A stretch of 64,000 bases of DNA from NCBI GenBank assembly GCA_018401435.1, contig JAGYJW010000005.1:124001-188000 (forward strand), read 5' to 3'. The translations under genes and the position numbers were made by a program. Source of the DNA: Deltaproteobacteria bacterium. GTDB lineage: Bacteria; Myxococcota_A; UBA796; UBA2385. This document shows, one piece after another, positions 8,238 to 16,633 of the stretch (position 1 is the first letter of the stretch; each line of letters begins with the position of its first letter). The notes under the pieces are model-generated. The model was not told the origin of the DNA. It saw nothing but the letters and a program-made list of their open reading frames with translations, and did no database searches.

Positions 8238-9941
8238 ATGCGCATCTCCCTGCTCGCCCTTGCCGGCCTCACCGCCCTCGTGGGCTGCCGCAACGACTAC
8301 CAGCTCTCCACCGCAGAACGCGACGAGGCGGTGCTCAGCCTCGAGGTCTTGTCGCCCACCTATGGCGAGTTCATGGGGGCCGAACAGATCGTCGTCACCG
8401 GCACGGTCAGCCCCAGCTATGCCATCCTCGAGATCGAAGGCGAGCCCGTCGAGATCAACAAGGACGGCAGCTTCTCCATCGAGATGCCGGTGGACGGCCC
8501 CTACCGCATCGTCGATGTGCACGCGCACCTCGACAAGCAAGAGCTGGCCGAGCGCATCCCCGTCTTCTCTGGCCTGGACCCCCTGCTCACCTGGCCCGGC
8601 GGCATGACCGGTCGCCTGCTGCCCGCCGGCATGACCAAGCTGGGCGAGGTCATCGGCGCCATGGTCGATGACCTGGGTTGGGCCGACACCATCAACGGCG
8701 CCCTTCCCAGCTACAGCAGCAGCGTCGTCTCGCTGACCTCCCTGGGCGTCAGCCACTCGCCCACCATCGTCGCGCTGACGCCGGCCCTCGACGGCATGAA
8801 CGCCGTCTTCACCCTGCGCGACGTCACCATCAACTACCAGGTGGACGTGCCCATCGTGGGCCTGACCGAGACCCTCAGCATTGGCTACGGTTCGATTGGC
8901 GTGGGCGGCAAGCTGATCCCCAACCTCGACGCCGACGGCCTCATCACCTTGTCCCTGGCGGATGCGGTGGTGGATCTCGAAGACCCCATCTTCGAATTCG
9001 GCATCCTGCAGGGTTGGGTTTTTGACTTGGTGGTGGGTGCAATCAACGACTGGATCATCGAGCCCCTGGCCGAGACCCTGGTGGACACCGCGCTGGCCGC
9101 CCTGGGCAGCTTCGACCTGGGCGGGCCCTTCGCCTTCGACTTCGACCTGATGGGCACCCCCCTGTCCATCCGCCTGTCCGACCTCTTCGCCGATCTGGGC
9201 GGCCTGGGGCTGGAGCTGGGCGTCGGTCTGGGTGAGCCCGCCTCGCTGGATCCGCTCGGCATCCCCGTTCCCGACGAGACCAACGCCGGCGCCGCAGGCG
9301 CGCACATGGCGCTGGCCCTGCACGAGGGCCTCTTCCAGATCCTCATGGGCGACGCCCTGCTGCCCCTGCTCAGCCAGGGCCTGGACCTGTCGGGCACCTA
9401 TGGCGAGCTCATCGGCACCGGCATCCGCGCCCTCCCCGGCGGCGACCAGGCCCCGGCCGGCGACGGCTGGTGCCTGGCCCTGGACCCGGGCACCGCCTAC
9501 GCCGCCCGCCTGCAAGAGAGCACCGCCCCCCTCGCCGTCATCTACATCCCCGACTTCATCGTGGACATCGGCATCAAGCAGGGCGCCACCTGCGAGACCT
9601 GGCTGAAGGCCTCGTTGGCCATGGAGATCGGCATGGGCATCGATGGCACCAAGCTCGACCTGGGCCTGGGCGTGGCCGAGGGTGCCATCCTGGAGTACGG
9701 CGCCGAAGACGTGGACGAAGACGAGGTTGTCGCCGCGTTGGGCAGCTATATCGCCGGCACCTTGGGCCTGCTCGCCGGCTCCTTGTTGGACATCGACCTG
9801 GCCGACATGCTGGGTGATCTGGGCGGCGGCACCTTTGGCGAGCTGGCCCCCGAAGTGGTCGGCTCCTCTCAGATCCTCTCTCCCGAGCATCCGGACATGG
9901 AGGGCCTCTACGCCATCTCGCTCATGCTGTGGGCAGAATAG
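8238..9941 (+). CDS. Large lipoprotein with Ig-like N-domain and hydrophobic BPI-like body
   Basis: A 567-residue protein with a clear lipoprotein signal (MRISLLALAGLTALVGC). Residues 35-110 look like a bacterial Ig-like or glucodextranase-type beta sandwich (SPTYGEFMGAEQIVVTGTVS, then FSIEMPVDGPYRIVDVHA). The rest is rich in long amphipathic and hydrophobic segments, for example FDLVVGAINDWIIEPLAETL and HMALALHEGLFQILMGDALL. The latter recalls the ALSEDFFNxALYALW element of the BPI/LBP lipid-binding fold, but that resemblance is tentative. Only two Cys follow the lipidated one. I do not recognise the family. A role in binding hydrophobic ligands at the outer membrane is inference. Confidence 0.75.
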   Translation: MRISLLALAGLTALVGCRNDYQLSTAERDEAVLSLEVLSPTYGEFMGAEQIVVTGTVSPSYAILEIEGEPVEINKDGSFSIEMPVDGPYRIVDVHAHLDKQELAERIPVFSGLDPLLTWPGGMTGRLLPAGMTKLGEVIGAMVDDLGWADTINGALPSYSSSVVSLTSLGVSHSPTIVALTPALDGMNAVFTLRDVTINYQVDVPIVGLTETLSIGYGSIGVGGKLIPNLDADGLITLSLADAVVDLEDPIFEFGILQGWVFDLVVGAINDWIIEPLAETLVDTALAALGSFDLGGPFAFDFDLMGTPLSIRLSDLFADLGGLGLELGVGLGEPASLDPLGIPVPDETNAGAAGAHMALALHEGLFQILMGDALLPLLSQGLDLSGTYGELIGTGIRALPGGDQAPAGDGWCLALDPGTAYAARLQESTAPLAVIYIPDFIVDIGIKQGATCETWLKASLAMEIGMGIDGTKLDLGLGVAEGAILEYGAEDVDEDEVVAALGSYIAGTLGLLAGSLLDIDLADMLGDLGGGTFGELAPEVVGSSQILSPEHPDMEGLYAISLMLWAE

Positions 9942-9979
9942 GCCAAGGCCAGCACCGCCGGGGCACATCTCCCCTCGAT

Positions 9980-10055
9980 GAAGCCGACGGGACGTCTTGA
10001 CGTCGCGTCGGCTTCGGCGCATCGTGGCAGAGAGCCACGACAGACCGATTCGGTC
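9980..10055. other. Three consecutive stem-loops between lipoprotein and receiver genes
   Basis: Three inverted repeats follow one another in the 145-nt intergenic region. The first (9980-10015) has a 10-bp arm GAAGCCGACG, one mismatch, a 5-bp arm GACGT and a CTTG tetraloop. The second (10022-10040) has 7-bp arms TCGTGGC/GCCACGA around AGAGA. The third (10043-10055) has 5-bp arms GACCG/CGGTC. No T-tract follows, so a simple intrinsic terminator is not evident. The region sits 32 nt before the receiver ATG and could be a structured leader, a processing site or a weak terminator for the lipoprotein gene. Confidence 0.5.
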
Positions 10056-10086
10056 GAGTCGGCACCTCGCGCCCGAGCCCGCGCCC

Positions 10087-10482
10087 ATGACCGCGTTCCC
10101 TCCACCCAAGGTCGTGCTCGTCGTCGAAGACGAGCCGCTGGTGCGTCGGACCCTGGTGCGCCTGCTCGATGCCCTGGGCCACACGGGGCGCTCGGTGCCC
10201 GACGCCGAACAGGCGCTCTCCGTGCTGCTGGCCCGAGACTGCGACGTGGACCTCGTCCTGTCGGATGTCGAGATGCCCGGCATGAGCGGCCTCGCCCTGC
10301 GCGAGATCCTGGCCGAGCACCGACCGCGGCTGCCCGTGTTGATCATGTCGGGGCGGGTGCGGGGCGACTCGGCCCAGATCGACCTGGAGAAGCCCTTCAA
10401 CACCCAGCAGCTGACCGACGCCCTCTCGGCCGCGTTGGCAGCGACGCAGCCGACGGCGGCCCAGCACCTCTCCCAGAGCTGA
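10087..10482 (+). CDS. Stand-alone response-regulator receiver protein
   Basis: A 131-residue CheY-type receiver with no output domain. The acidic pocket is VVEDEP, the phospho-acceptor Asp lies in LVLSDVEMPGMSGL, the conserved Thr/Ser position is in LIMSGR, and the Lys is in LEKPFN. All catalytic positions are present, so phosphotransfer from a histidine kinase is expected. ATG 10087 was preferred over upstream in-frame starts because it sits immediately before the beta-1 strand (KVVLVVEDE). No kinase gene is adjacent, so the partner must be elsewhere. Confidence 0.9.
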   Translation: MTAFPPPKVVLVVEDEPLVRRTLVRLLDALGHTGRSVPDAEQALSVLLARDCDVDLVLSDVEMPGMSGLALREILAEHRPRLPVLIMSGRVRGDSAQIDLEKPFNTQQLTDALSAALAATQPTAAQHLSQS

Positions 10483-10509
10483 GCCAGCAGGGAGGGGGCA
10501 CACAGCCAA

Positions 10510-10538
10510 ATGCCCCCCCACAGGGCATGGGGAGGCAT
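10510..10538. terminator. Candidate bidirectional terminator hairpin
   Basis: Arms of 11 nt (10510-10520 and 10528-10538) pair with one mismatch around a 7-nt loop. The hairpin lies between the convergent receiver gene (ends 10482) and the thiolase gene (ends 10560). No long T-run follows on either strand, so termination strength is uncertain. Confidence 0.5.
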
Positions 10539-10559
10539 CGCGAAGGCCGCAAGGGCAAA

Positions 10560-11747
10560 TCAGCCCTTGGTGGGCTCCATCTCGAAGACCGCGGCGGCGC
10601 CCATGCCGCCCCCGATGCACATGCTCACGACGCCGTAGCGGCCGCCGGTGCGCCCCAGCTCAGAGAGCAAGGTGGCGGTGAGCTTGGCGCCGGTGCAGCC
10701 CAGGGGGTGACCCAGGGCGATGGCGCCGCCGTTGACGTTGACCTTGTCCAGGTCGATGCCCAGCTCGCGCACGCAGTAGACCGCCTGGCTGGCGAAGGCC
10801 TCGTTGATCTCGAAGAGATCGACATCTTCCAGGGAGATCCCCGCCTTTTTGAGGGCAGCGGGGATGGCCACCGACGGGCCGATGCCCATGATCTCGGGGT
10901 CCACCCCCACCACCGCATAGGAGCGCAGGGTGGCGATGGGCTTGAGGCCCTGGGCCTCGGCGGTCTCGCGGGCCATGACCAGGGTGGCGGCGGCGCCATC
11001 GGTGGTCTGGCTGGCGTTGCCGGCGGTGGTGGTGCCCTTGGCCGCAAAGACCGGGCGCAGCTTGGCGAGGCCCTCCAAGGAGGTGTCGGCCCGCACGCCG
11101 TCATCGGTGTCCACCGTCACGTCCTGCCAGGCCCCGTCCACATAGACGCGGGTCTGGACGGGCACGATCTCGTCCTTGAATTTGCCCTCGGCGATGGCGG
11201 CGGCGGCCTTCTGGTGGGAGCGCACGGCAAAGGCGTCCTGCTCCTGCCGGGTCACGTTGAAGCGCGAGGCCACATTCTCCGAGGTCATGCCCATGGTGAC
11301 GTAGATCTCGGGGTGCTCGGCCATGAGCTTGGGGCTGGGCGTGGGGCGATCGCCGCCCATGCCCAGCATGCTCATGCTCTCGACGCCGCCGGTGACCGCC
11401 GCGTCATACCAGCCGGCCTGGATGCTGGCGGCGGCCTGGGCCAGGGACTGCAGCCCGCTGGAACAGAAGCGGTTGATGGTCATGGCCGGCACCGAGTCGG
11501 GCAGACCCGCGCCCAGGGCGGCGATGCGGGCCACATTCATGCCCTGCTCGCCTTCGGGGGTGGCGGTGCCGATGATGACGTCGCCCACCAGGCTCTTGTC
11601 AAAGCCCGGCACGCGGGCCAGCAGGCCCTCGATGGCGGTGATCATCAGATCGTCGGGACGGGTGTCCTTGAGCGCGCCCTTCCGGGACTTGGTGCCCGGG
11701 GTGCGCACCGCGGCGACGACGACGGGGTCACGCGGATTCGTGCTCAT
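10560..11747 (-). CDS. fadA: Acetyl-CoA C-acyltransferase (3-ketoacyl-CoA thiolase)
   Basis: A 395-residue thiolase that performs the last step of beta-oxidation, cleaving 3-ketoacyl-CoA with CoA to acetyl-CoA and a shortened acyl-CoA. The nucleophile Cys95 is in NRFCSSGLQS, the catalytic His is in GGAIALGHPLGCTGAK, and the second Cys is in MCIGGGMGAA. Length and motifs are full-family. It follows fadN by 49 nt on the same strand, giving the fadN-fadA order known from Firmicutes and other bacteria. It is probably controlled by the palindrome ahead of fadN. Confidence 0.95.
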   Translation of the reverse strand: MSTNPRDPVVVAAVRTPGTKSRKGALKDTRPDDLMITAIEGLLARVPGFDKSLVGDVIIGTATPEGEQGMNVARIAALGAGLPDSVPAMTINRFCSSGLQSLAQAAASIQAGWYDAAVTGGVESMSMLGMGGDRPTPSPKLMAEHPEIYVTMGMTSENVASRFNVTRQEQDAFAVRSHQKAAAAIAEGKFKDEIVPVQTRVYVDGAWQDVTVDTDDGVRADTSLEGLAKLRPVFAAKGTTTAGNASQTTDGAAATLVMARETAEAQGLKPIATLRSYAVVGVDPEIMGIGPSVAIPAALKKAGISLEDVDLFEINEAFASQAVYCVRELGIDLDKVNVNGGAIALGHPLGCTGAKLTATLLSELGRTGGRYGVVSMCIGGGMGAAAVFEMEPTKG

Positions 11748-11796
11748 GCTTGCCTCACAGAAGGGGTGCGGTCGGGCCCAAGCCGGGCACCGAAGA

Positions 11797-14232
11797 CTAG
11801 TTGCGGAGGATCTTGCCGTTCTGGATGAAGTGCATGATGCGCGCCTGGGTCTTCTCGGTGCCCAGCAGGCTCAAGAAGCCCTCGCGCTCCAGATCCAGGA
11901 TGTGCTGCTCATCCACCACGGTGCCCGAAGGCACGTCGCCGCCGGTCAGGACATGGGCCACGCGCTTGCCCACCACCACGTCGTGCTCGGTGGCGAAGCC
12001 CCCGCTCTGCAGGTCGTGCAGCTTGAGCTCGATGGTGGAGCGGCCGCTGGCGCCGGGCACCTTGAAGCGCTTGGGCGCCTCGGGGCGGTAGCCCGATGCA
12101 GAGAGGCCGAGGGCCAGGGTCTTGGCCTCGAAGATCAGCTTGTCGGCGTCCATCACGATGCGGTCGCCAGGGCGCAGGTAGAGCATCTCCTGGGCCTCGA
12201 CCGCCGAGGTGGACACCTTGGCCAGGCCGATATTCATGAAGGCGGCCTGCACAAAGGGGTTGGGGTCCACATTGACCGCGGCGGGGATGTCGCCCAGGTA
12301 GCGGCGCAGCATCTCCTTGCAGCCACCGCCCGCGGGCAGCAGGCCCATGCCGGCCTCGACCAGGCCCATATAGACCTCACCCGCAGACACGGTGGCATCG
12401 GACTGCATGGCGACCTCCAGGCCGCCGCCCAGGGTGAGGGCATAGGGTGCCGTCACCACCGGCTTGTTGCAGTATCGGGCGCGCTGCAGGGTGTCCTGCA
12501 GGCCCTTGATCTGCCTCTCGACATCGTCCCAGGCGCCCTGCATGGCGGCCATGCCGATCATCATCAGGTTGGCGCCAGCACAGAAGGCCTGGCCGCTGGG
12601 GCCCACGCTGGGGCGGAACTGGCCGGCAAAGTGGGGCTGGTTGCCCACCACCAGGGCGGCAAATTCGTCGCGTTCCAGGCGATCAATCGCCTCGTGGTAC
12701 ATCTGGAACATGCCCTCTTCCAGGGCGTTCATCTGGGACTGCTTGGTGAACTGCAGCAGCAGGCAGCCATCGCCGATATCCAGCAGCTCGGCGGCGTCGT
12801 TGCTGGACACCACGCCCTTGCTGGCCTTGATGTCGGGCAGCCAAAGCCAGCCGGCGCTGTCGGGCACCGTCTGGGCCGAGCGGGTGCTGGGGTCCCAATA
12901 GGTGCGGCGGCCGCCCTCCAGCTTGTAGAAGCTGTCGCGGCCGGCTTCGAGCATATCCACCACCCACTGGGGCACGGTCATGCCGTCGCCCTGCATGCGG
13001 GTGACGACCTCGCCCACGCCGATGGCGTCCCAGGCCTCAAAAGGACCGAGATCCCAGTTGAAGCCCCAGCGCATGGCCCGGTCGATGTTGACGATGTCGT
13101 CGGCGATCTCGGGCACGCGGTTGGCGGTGTAGATGAAGCTGTCCGCCGTCACCTTCCAGGCGAACTGGGCGGCCTTGTCGTCCCCCCGCAGGAGCACGCG
13201 CACGGCCGCAGCGGGGTCGTCGCCAAAGGTCAGGGCCTGCTTGATCGAATCAAAGCGCACCTTGCCCTTGGGGGCGTAGGTTCCGGTGCGCCAGTCACGG
13301 GCCAGGGTGATGCGGCGGCCGCTCTCGTCCCGGTCGTTGCTGCGCTGGTAGAAGCCCTTGCCGGCCTTGTTGCCGACAGCGCCTTCGGCCACCATCTGCT
13401 TGAGGAAGGGCGGCGAGACGAAATTCGCGGCCTGCTCGTCGTCGGGGCAGTTGTCGTGCACATTGCCCAGCACGTGGTCGATGGTGTCCAGGCCCACCAG
13501 GTCGCCCAGGGCAAAGACGCCCAGCTTGGGGCGGCCGGCGGCCTTGCCCAGCGCGGCGTCCACCTCTTCGATCGACAGGTCCATCTCGACCATATGCTTG
13601 AAGACCGAGATCATCCCGTAGGTGCCAATGCGGTTGGCCACGAAGTTGGGCGTGTCCTTGGCGTAGACGATGCCCTTGCCCAGCTGGTTCTCGCCGAAGC
13701 GGGCCACGGCGGCCAGCACCTCGGGCTTGGTGTCGGGGCCGCCCACCAGCTCCAGCAGCCGCATATAGCGGACCGGGTTGAAGAAGTGCATGATCACGAA
13801 GTGCTGGCGCAGATCTTCGGGCATGGACGCCGCCATATCCGCCAGCTGCAGGCCCGAGGTGTTGGATGCCACGATGGCGTCTGCGCGCCGGTGGGTGGCC
13901 ACCCACTCGTAGACCTTGGCCTTGATGTCCAGGCGCTCGACCACCACCTCGATCACCAGGTCGCACTCACCCAGGAGCGCGCCGTCGTCTTCGTAGTTGG
14001 CGGGGGTGACCAGGTGGCCGAGGTCCTTGCTGAAGAAGGCGGCGGGCTTGAGCTTGACCGCGTTCTTCAGGCCCTCGATGGCCAGCTTGGAGCGGGGCTC
14101 GCCGGCGGCGAGGCCCTTGGGCACGATGTCGAAGAGCACCGAGGGCACCCCCGCGTTGGCGAGGTGGGCCGCGATGCCCTGTCCCATGACGCCGGCGCCC
14201 AGCACCGCGACCTTCTTGATCTCGTAGGCCAT
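11797..14232 (-). CDS. fadN: Bifunctional 3-hydroxyacyl-CoA dehydrogenase / enoyl-CoA hydratase (FadN type)
   Basis: An 811-residue enzyme with the dehydrogenase first and the hydratase last, the FadN arrangement and the reverse of E. coli FadB. The NAD-binding loop is VLGAGVMGQGIA (residues 10-21). The dehydrogenase continues with ASNTSGL and HFFNPVRYM, and a second dehydrogenase C-domain lies around residues 310-430. The crotonase-like part starts near residue 480, with FCAGANLMM and TLGGGLEVAMQSD. Together with fadA it converts enoyl-CoA through 3-hydroxyacyl- and 3-ketoacyl-CoA to acetyl-CoA. No acyl-CoA dehydrogenase (fadE) gene is adjacent. A FadR-type palindrome lies 17 nt before the start. 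Confidence 0.95.
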   Translation of the reverse strand: MAYEIKKVAVLGAGVMGQGIAAHLANAGVPSVLFDIVPKGLAAGEPRSKLAIEGLKNAVKLKPAAFFSKDLGHLVTPANYEDDGALLGECDLVIEVVVERLDIKAKVYEWVATHRRADAIVASNTSGLQLADMAASMPEDLRQHFVIMHFFNPVRYMRLLELVGGPDTKPEVLAAVARFGENQLGKGIVYAKDTPNFVANRIGTYGMISVFKHMVEMDLSIEEVDAALGKAAGRPKLGVFALGDLVGLDTIDHVLGNVHDNCPDDEQAANFVSPPFLKQMVAEGAVGNKAGKGFYQRSNDRDESGRRITLARDWRTGTYAPKGKVRFDSIKQALTFGDDPAAAVRVLLRGDDKAAQFAWKVTADSFIYTANRVPEIADDIVNIDRAMRWGFNWDLGPFEAWDAIGVGEVVTRMQGDGMTVPQWVVDMLEAGRDSFYKLEGGRRTYWDPSTRSAQTVPDSAGWLWLPDIKASKGVVSSNDAAELLDIGDGCLLLQFTKQSQMNALEEGMFQMYHEAIDRLERDEFAALVVGNQPHFAGQFRPSVGPSGQAFCAGANLMMIGMAAMQGAWDDVERQIKGLQDTLQRARYCNKPVVTAPYALTLGGGLEVAMQSDATVSAGEVYMGLVEAGMGLLPAGGGCKEMLRRYLGDIPAAVNVDPNPFVQAAFMNIGLAKVSTSAVEAQEMLYLRPGDRIVMDADKLIFEAKTLALGLSASGYRPEAPKRFKVPGASGRSTIELKLHDLQSGGFATEHDVVVGKRVAHVLTGGDVPSGTVVDEQHILDLEREGFLSLLGTEKTQARIMHFIQNGKILRN

Positions 14233-14248
14233 CTGTCCTCCGATGGGG

Positions 14249-14266
14249 TGAATGAATGCTCATTCA
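14249..14266. promoter_or_regulatory. FadR-type (TetR family) operator ahead of fadN
   Basis: A perfect 7-bp inverted repeat TGAATGA-N4-TCATTCA begins 17 nt upstream of the fadN ATG. It matches the operator described for the Bacillus subtilis TetR-family fatty-acid regulator FadR (TGAATGA, a 4-nt spacer, TCATTCA) at nearly every defined position. FadR-type repressors release DNA when bound by long-chain acyl-CoA. The regulator gene itself is not in this window. Location and sequence support repression of fadN-fadA. Confidence 0.8.
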
Positions 14267-15154
14267 GCAGACCGCCCCCTTATCGCCCTCGCCCCCATCT
14301 GCCACCCGGAATCCCGCCCGCCTGGAGACACAGCTGCGGCACCGGGCCCTGGGCGGGGCCCCCCTCCTCCGCGGCAGGCCGCCGATTCAGCAGGGTTGAA
14401 GGCGAAGCAGAGCCAGGCCACCCTGGGCGGGTCACCTCGGCGGCGGCGATCGCAGGGCCGGGGGCAGCCGGGCGCCGGCCGCTGGGCGCCAGGGGGCGGC
14501 CTTTGGGCCACGACCGGCAACAACGAGGCGCGGACCGGGGCCCGGGCGGGAGCCGTAGGGTGCGACCCGTCGCGCTGCGCTGGTTGGGCGGCGGCGCCCG
14601 AGGGGTCAGGACCGAGGCCGAAGCCCTCTCAAGGGCCGACCGGGGGCCCCTGGGCGAGGCCGAGGGCGAGGCCGCCAGCGAGGCGAGCGGCTGAGGCGAC
14701 CTGCTGAACGCCGAGCCCGAGGCGAGGCTGGACGAGGGCGAGATCGTCGCCTTCGCCTGCCTGGACGTGGCCATCGGGCCCGCCCCCGCCGTCTCTCTGG
14801 GGTTCTCCGGCGCCATTGGCCCCGTTGGCAGGGTCGGCGGCGGGCCGTGCGGGGCCTGCGGACGACGGTGGGCGCCCGGGTGGCCGCGGCCCGCGGGCGG
14901 CTCAACCGCGGGCACTTGGAGCAGGCCCGGGAGCTGCGGCGGGCGCGGGTGGTGCTGGGGCAGGCAGGCGCCGGGTAGCGAGTTCGGCCACCCAGGCCCA
15001 CGCCCCCACCAGCGCCGCCGGGAACCGGGGCCAACCACCCCGGGGCGACCAGATGACCACCGCCAGGCCGACCCGCCCTGCGCGCCCCCAGCGCAGTGTC
15101 AAGGGGCGGCCAGCCTGCTAAGCTGAGCCGTCCCCTGGATGATGGAGCGCGACC
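14267..15154. other. Gene-poor stretch upstream of fadN and the kinase gene
   Basis: About 890 nt without a convincing gene. One plus-strand frame around 14880-14979 reads as a charged helix (VGARVAAARGRLNRGHLEQA) and stops at 14977-14979, and another near 14700-14800 reads EARLDEGEIVAFACLDVAI. Neither has a proper start, and the frames differ. They may be scraps of a decayed or frameshifted gene. A minus frame starting at 15102 could encode about 66 residues but has no family resemblance. The divergent promoters of fadN and the kinase gene must lie at its two ends. Confidence 0.35.
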
Positions 15155-16630
15155 GTGGCCTCGCCCGCTGAACCCGAGGTCTTCGGCAAGTACCACCTGC
15201 TCGAAAAGATCGCGACGGGGGGCATGGCCGAGGTCTGGCGGGCCCGCTTTCATGGCGTCGCCGGCTTCGAGAAGATCCTGGTGATCAAGAAGGTGCTGCC
15301 CGACCTGGCCAGCGACGAGGAGTTCCTGCGCCTGTTCATGGACGAGGCCAAGATCGCGGTGGCCTTGCAGCACGTCAACATCGTCCAGGTCTTTGATCTC
15401 AACGAGATTGAGGGCCAGCACTACATCGCCATGGAGTATGTGCACGGGCTGGACCTCAGCCGGTTGATCACCCGGGCCCGCGCCCTGGGCCCCTTCCCGA
15501 TCCCCCTGGCCCTCTTCGTCACCTGCGAGCTGCTCAAGGCGCTGCAATTCGCCCATGACCGGGTGGATGAGCACGGCATCCCGCTGCGGGTGGTGCACTG
15601 CGACATCTCGCCCCAGAATGTGCTGGTGTCCTTTGCCGGCGAGGTCAAGCTCACCGACTTCGGCATCAGCCGGGCGGCCTTTCAAGCGGCCAGCCTGCAC
15701 AAGGTGATCCGCGGCAAATACGCCTATATGAGCCCCGAGCAGGTCGAAGGCCGGGCCCTGGACCGCCGCACCGACCTGTTCAGCCTGGGCATCGTGCTCT
15801 ATGAGGCCCTGACGGGGCGGCGCCTCTTCAAGGCCAAGTCCCGCGACCAGACCCTGGACCGCGTGCGCCGGGCCGAGGTGCCCAGCCCCCGGGCCTACCG
15901 CCCCGAGATCAGCGAAGAGTTGGAGGCCATCCTGCTGAAGGCGCTGTCGCGGCGCCAGGAGGAGCGCTACCAGGAGGCCGGCGAGCTGCTGGAGGCGATC
16001 ACCACCCTGATGGTGCGCGAGGGCCACCGGGCCACCAACAGCGATCTGTCCACCTACCTGAAGGCCGTGATCGAGGCGGCAAACGCCGAATCGCGCGGCG
16101 ACAGCCCCAACCTGGCCATCAACGACCTGCCCCCCACCGCTATCGTGGTGCTCGCCGTCGAGGCCAGCCCGCCCCCGCGCAGCCTGGCCTCGCCGCGCAC
16201 CTCTCTGCCCGCCCTGTCCTTGGATTGGGCCAGCATTGTGCACGAGGCCGGCGGCGAGCTGTGGGAGCGGGCCGATGGCTCCTTGCTGGTGGTCTGGCAG
16301 GCCCGGGGCGGCATGGGGCCCAGCCTGGACAAGGCGGTGGCCGCCGCCCGCACCTTGCAACGGGTGACGGTGGAGGCGGGCTACCGGCTGAGCGCAGGGG
16401 TGGCGCCGGGGGTGGCCCGCATCGCGCCGGACACCCGCCGTCCCCCAGCCGGCTGGGAGCTGGCCGGGCCCTTCTACCTGGCCCGGTGGATGATGAACCT
16501 GTCGGCCCACCGGGGTCGGGTGCTGCTGACCGAGGTGGGCGCCCGGCAGGTGCGCGGCCAGACCACGCTGCTGGGGCGCATTCCCATCCAGGGCAACCGC
16601 CACATCAACCTGCACGAGCTGGTGGGCTGA
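15155..16630 (+). CDS. Ser/Thr protein kinase fused to a cyclase-like domain
   Basis: A 491-residue cytosolic protein starting at GTG with GGAG 8 nt upstream. The Hanks-type kinase domain spans residues 12-280: glycine loop IATGGMAEVW, Lys45, catalytic loop HCDISPQN (Asp150), DFG 168-170 and YMSPEQ. All catalytic residues are present, with the HCDISPQN variant frequent in myxobacterial kinases. Residues 325-491 resemble a class III nucleotidyl cyclase or CHD fold (EAGGELWERADGSLLVVW, YRLSAGVAPGVARI, LAGPFYLARWMMNLS), but the metal-binding Asp residues are not evident, so this part is probably a sensor or docking module. There is no transmembrane segment. A cation transporter gene follows after 3 nt. 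Confidence 0.88.
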   Translation: MASPAEPEVFGKYHLLEKIATGGMAEVWRARFHGVAGFEKILVIKKVLPDLASDEEFLRLFMDEAKIAVALQHVNIVQVFDLNEIEGQHYIAMEYVHGLDLSRLITRARALGPFPIPLALFVTCELLKALQFAHDRVDEHGIPLRVVHCDISPQNVLVSFAGEVKLTDFGISRAAFQAASLHKVIRGKYAYMSPEQVEGRALDRRTDLFSLGIVLYEALTGRRLFKAKSRDQTLDRVRRAEVPSPRAYRPEISEELEAILLKALSRRQEERYQEAGELLEAITTLMVREGHRATNSDLSTYLKAVIEAANAESRGDSPNLAINDLPPTAIVVLAVEASPPPRSLASPRTSLPALSLDWASIVHEAGGELWERADGSLLVVWQARGGMGPSLDKAVAAARTLQRVTVEAGYRLSAGVAPGVARIAPDTRRPPAGWELAGPFYLARWMMNLSAHRGRVLLTEVGARQVRGQTTLLGRIPIQGNRHINLHELVG

Positions 16631-16633
16631 CCC

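Noticed and set aside
8223..10538. A 771-codon minus-strand open frame opposite the large lipoprotein and receiver genes
   Set aside because: The opposite strand has a signal peptide, a receiver with all catalytic residues and proper starts. The antisense product is repetitive His/Gly/Ala-rich text without domains.
11323..14694. An 1123-codon plus-strand frame opposite fadA and fadN
   Set aside because: fadA and fadN are full length with catalytic motifs on the minus strand; the antisense frame has no recognisable domain.
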